Below, one piece after another: positions 5,921 through 6,684 of a stretch of 6,684 bases of DNA. The notes under the pieces were generated by a model. The model searched no databases. It was not told the DNA's origin and saw only the letters and a list, made by a program, of their open reading frames with translations. Both the position numbers and the translations under genes were made by a program. The stretch is from CAZBWS01 sp964495705. Lineage in GTDB: Bacteria > Pseudomonadota > Gammaproteobacteria > HTCC5015. Numbering within the stretch: the first letter of the stretch is position 1; each line of letters opens with the position of its first letter. The DNA is taken from positions 1 to 6,684 of the forward strand of contig CAZBWS010000101.1 in the NCBI GenBank assembly GCA_964495705.1, written 5' to 3'.

Positions 5921-5953
5921 GCAGTATTTTATACCATGCTAGATGCAGTTGAT

Positions 5954-6679
5954 TTAAATGGCGTCGATGGTCAGCTGGGATGCGCCCAAACTGATTTTAC
6001 TGGCGGATTTCCAGTGCTTGCTGTTGCGAATGTCTTCATTAACGGTGAAGTTACCTGCAATGGATAACAACTCTGCTTCTAAGCTATGGCAGAAAATGCG
6101 TGCCTCCTTATTGCCTTGCACACCCGCCAGTGCACGGCCACGCAATGCGCCGTAAATATGAATATTACCGTCGGCCAATACCTCCGCCCCTTCACTGACC
6201 TGCGCCATAACAATTAAGTCACAGCCTTTGGCGTAAACCTGCTGGCCTGAGCGCACGGGAGTGGTAACGATTTTACTTTCGTTTTGCACCAAGCGTTCTT
6301 CTACGACAGTCTCAACAACGGTTTGCACTTCAGGCTCCGGCGCAGCGATAGGCTTGCTGCTACCCATGCTGGCATCGGGCAATATCGGTAGTAGAGTGGA
6401 AGTGACCTGTAATAAATATTGCTCGGGCACGCTTTTGAATGCCAAGGCTAATAGGCCACAGTCTTTACAGGTTTTTAAGACACCTTGCAGATCAATATTG
6501 CCGGCGTTGGTAATTAGTTCCAAGCTAATGACTACAGGTGCCTGTAGAAATAAGCCCGGCGCTTGCTCGGCCTTGGCGTACAACTGTTGTTGGAATTGGT
6601 CTTCGGTGTAATCGTCTTGTAGCTCAAGGATAAGTAGAGTAACGACGTTGCCTTTTATTTGAAAGCAATCAGCGGGCAT
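5954..6679 (-). CDS. minC: MinC, septum site-determining FtsZ inhibitor
   Basis: MinC blocks FtsZ polymerisation away from midcell when recruited to the membrane by MinD. The product is 241 residues (E. coli 231). Residues 1 to about 103 form the FtsZ-inhibiting N-terminal domain (CFQIKGNVVTLLILEL and the QAPVVISLEL strand). Residues 104-138 are a variable, Pro/Glu/Val-rich linker. The C-terminal beta-helix domain (about 139-241) contains the MinD-contact motif RSGQ (143-146), GAEVLADGNIHIYG (164-177) and RGRALAG (180-186). From the ATG at 6679-6677 there are nine residues before KG in IKG, nearly as in E. coli, so the gene is likely complete. However, only 5 bp are visible upstream, so its ribosome binding site cannot be seen and a longer start is not excluded. 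TAA stop at 5956-5954, with 131 bp before minD. Confidence 0.95.
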   Translation of the reverse strand: MPADCFQIKGNVVTLLILELQDDYTEDQFQQQLYAKAEQAPGLFLQAPVVISLELITNAGNIDLQGVLKTCKDCGLLALAFKSVPEQYLLQVTSTLLPILPDASMGSSKPIAAPEPEVQTVVETVVEERLVQNESKIVTTPVRSGQQVYAKGCDLIVMAQVSEGAEVLADGNIHIYGALRGRALAGVQGNKEARIFCHSLEAELLSIAGNFTVNEDIRNSKHWKSASKISLGASQLTIDAI

Positions 6680-6684
6680 GGGTG

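Noticed and set aside
1..6684. Search for a novel defence, mobile or biosynthetic system
   Set aside because: All long coding regions are assigned to known Min and Rnf families, with no unexplained gene or stretch above 300 bases; no CRISPR-like array, transposase or tRNA was seen.

Overview
The window is a compact piece of a gammaproteobacterial chromosome. Every recognisable gene lies on the minus strand. Read in the direction of transcription (right to left) the order is minC, minD, minE, then rnfA, rnfB, rnfC, rnfD and the first 54 codons of rnfG, which runs off the left edge. The protein sequences resemble the E. coli Min and Rsx/Rnf families throughout. The RnfC carries the alanine/lysine-rich C-terminal repeats typical of gammaproteobacterial RnfC. 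I cannot name a genus; a marine or other environmental gammaproteobacterium of moderate GC is a reasonable guess only.

Right part (about 4762-6679): the division-site selection module. MinC inhibits FtsZ, MinD is the membrane-cycling ATPase that carries it, and MinE provokes MinD release and so drives oscillation. minD and minE overlap by one base (TAATG). minC and minD are separated by 130 bp that hold a good extended -10 promoter candidate and a perfect 7-bp hairpin. minD appears to start at TTG behind a clear ribosome binding site.

Middle (about 4530-4761): a 232-bp AT-rich intergenic region. It has a perfect 9-bp inverted repeat just after minE (probable terminator, but without a U tract), an eight-base G run, three copies of an AGATATTA octamer (two direct, one inverted), and a weak extended -10 candidate before rnfA.

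Left part (1-4529): the Rnf (Rsx) membrane complex. It couples electron transfer between NADH and ferredoxin to ion movement across the inner membrane; in E. coli it also helps keep SoxR reduced. RnfA is a membrane subunit, RnfB a multi-cluster ferredoxin-like subunit, RnfC the soluble NADH/FMN/4Fe-4S subunit, RnfD a membrane subunit with a covalent-FMN motif, and RnfG a membrane-anchored covalent flavoprotein. The genes touch or overlap (1 bp, 8 bp, 1 bp, then a 1-bp gap), which points to one translationally coupled operon. rnfE and possibly nth are expected beyond the left edge.

I found no mobile element, CRISPR array, RNA gene or unknown gene. The window is largely ordinary. The points worth a second look are in the two intergenic regions, the minD start codon and the min/rnf adjacency.
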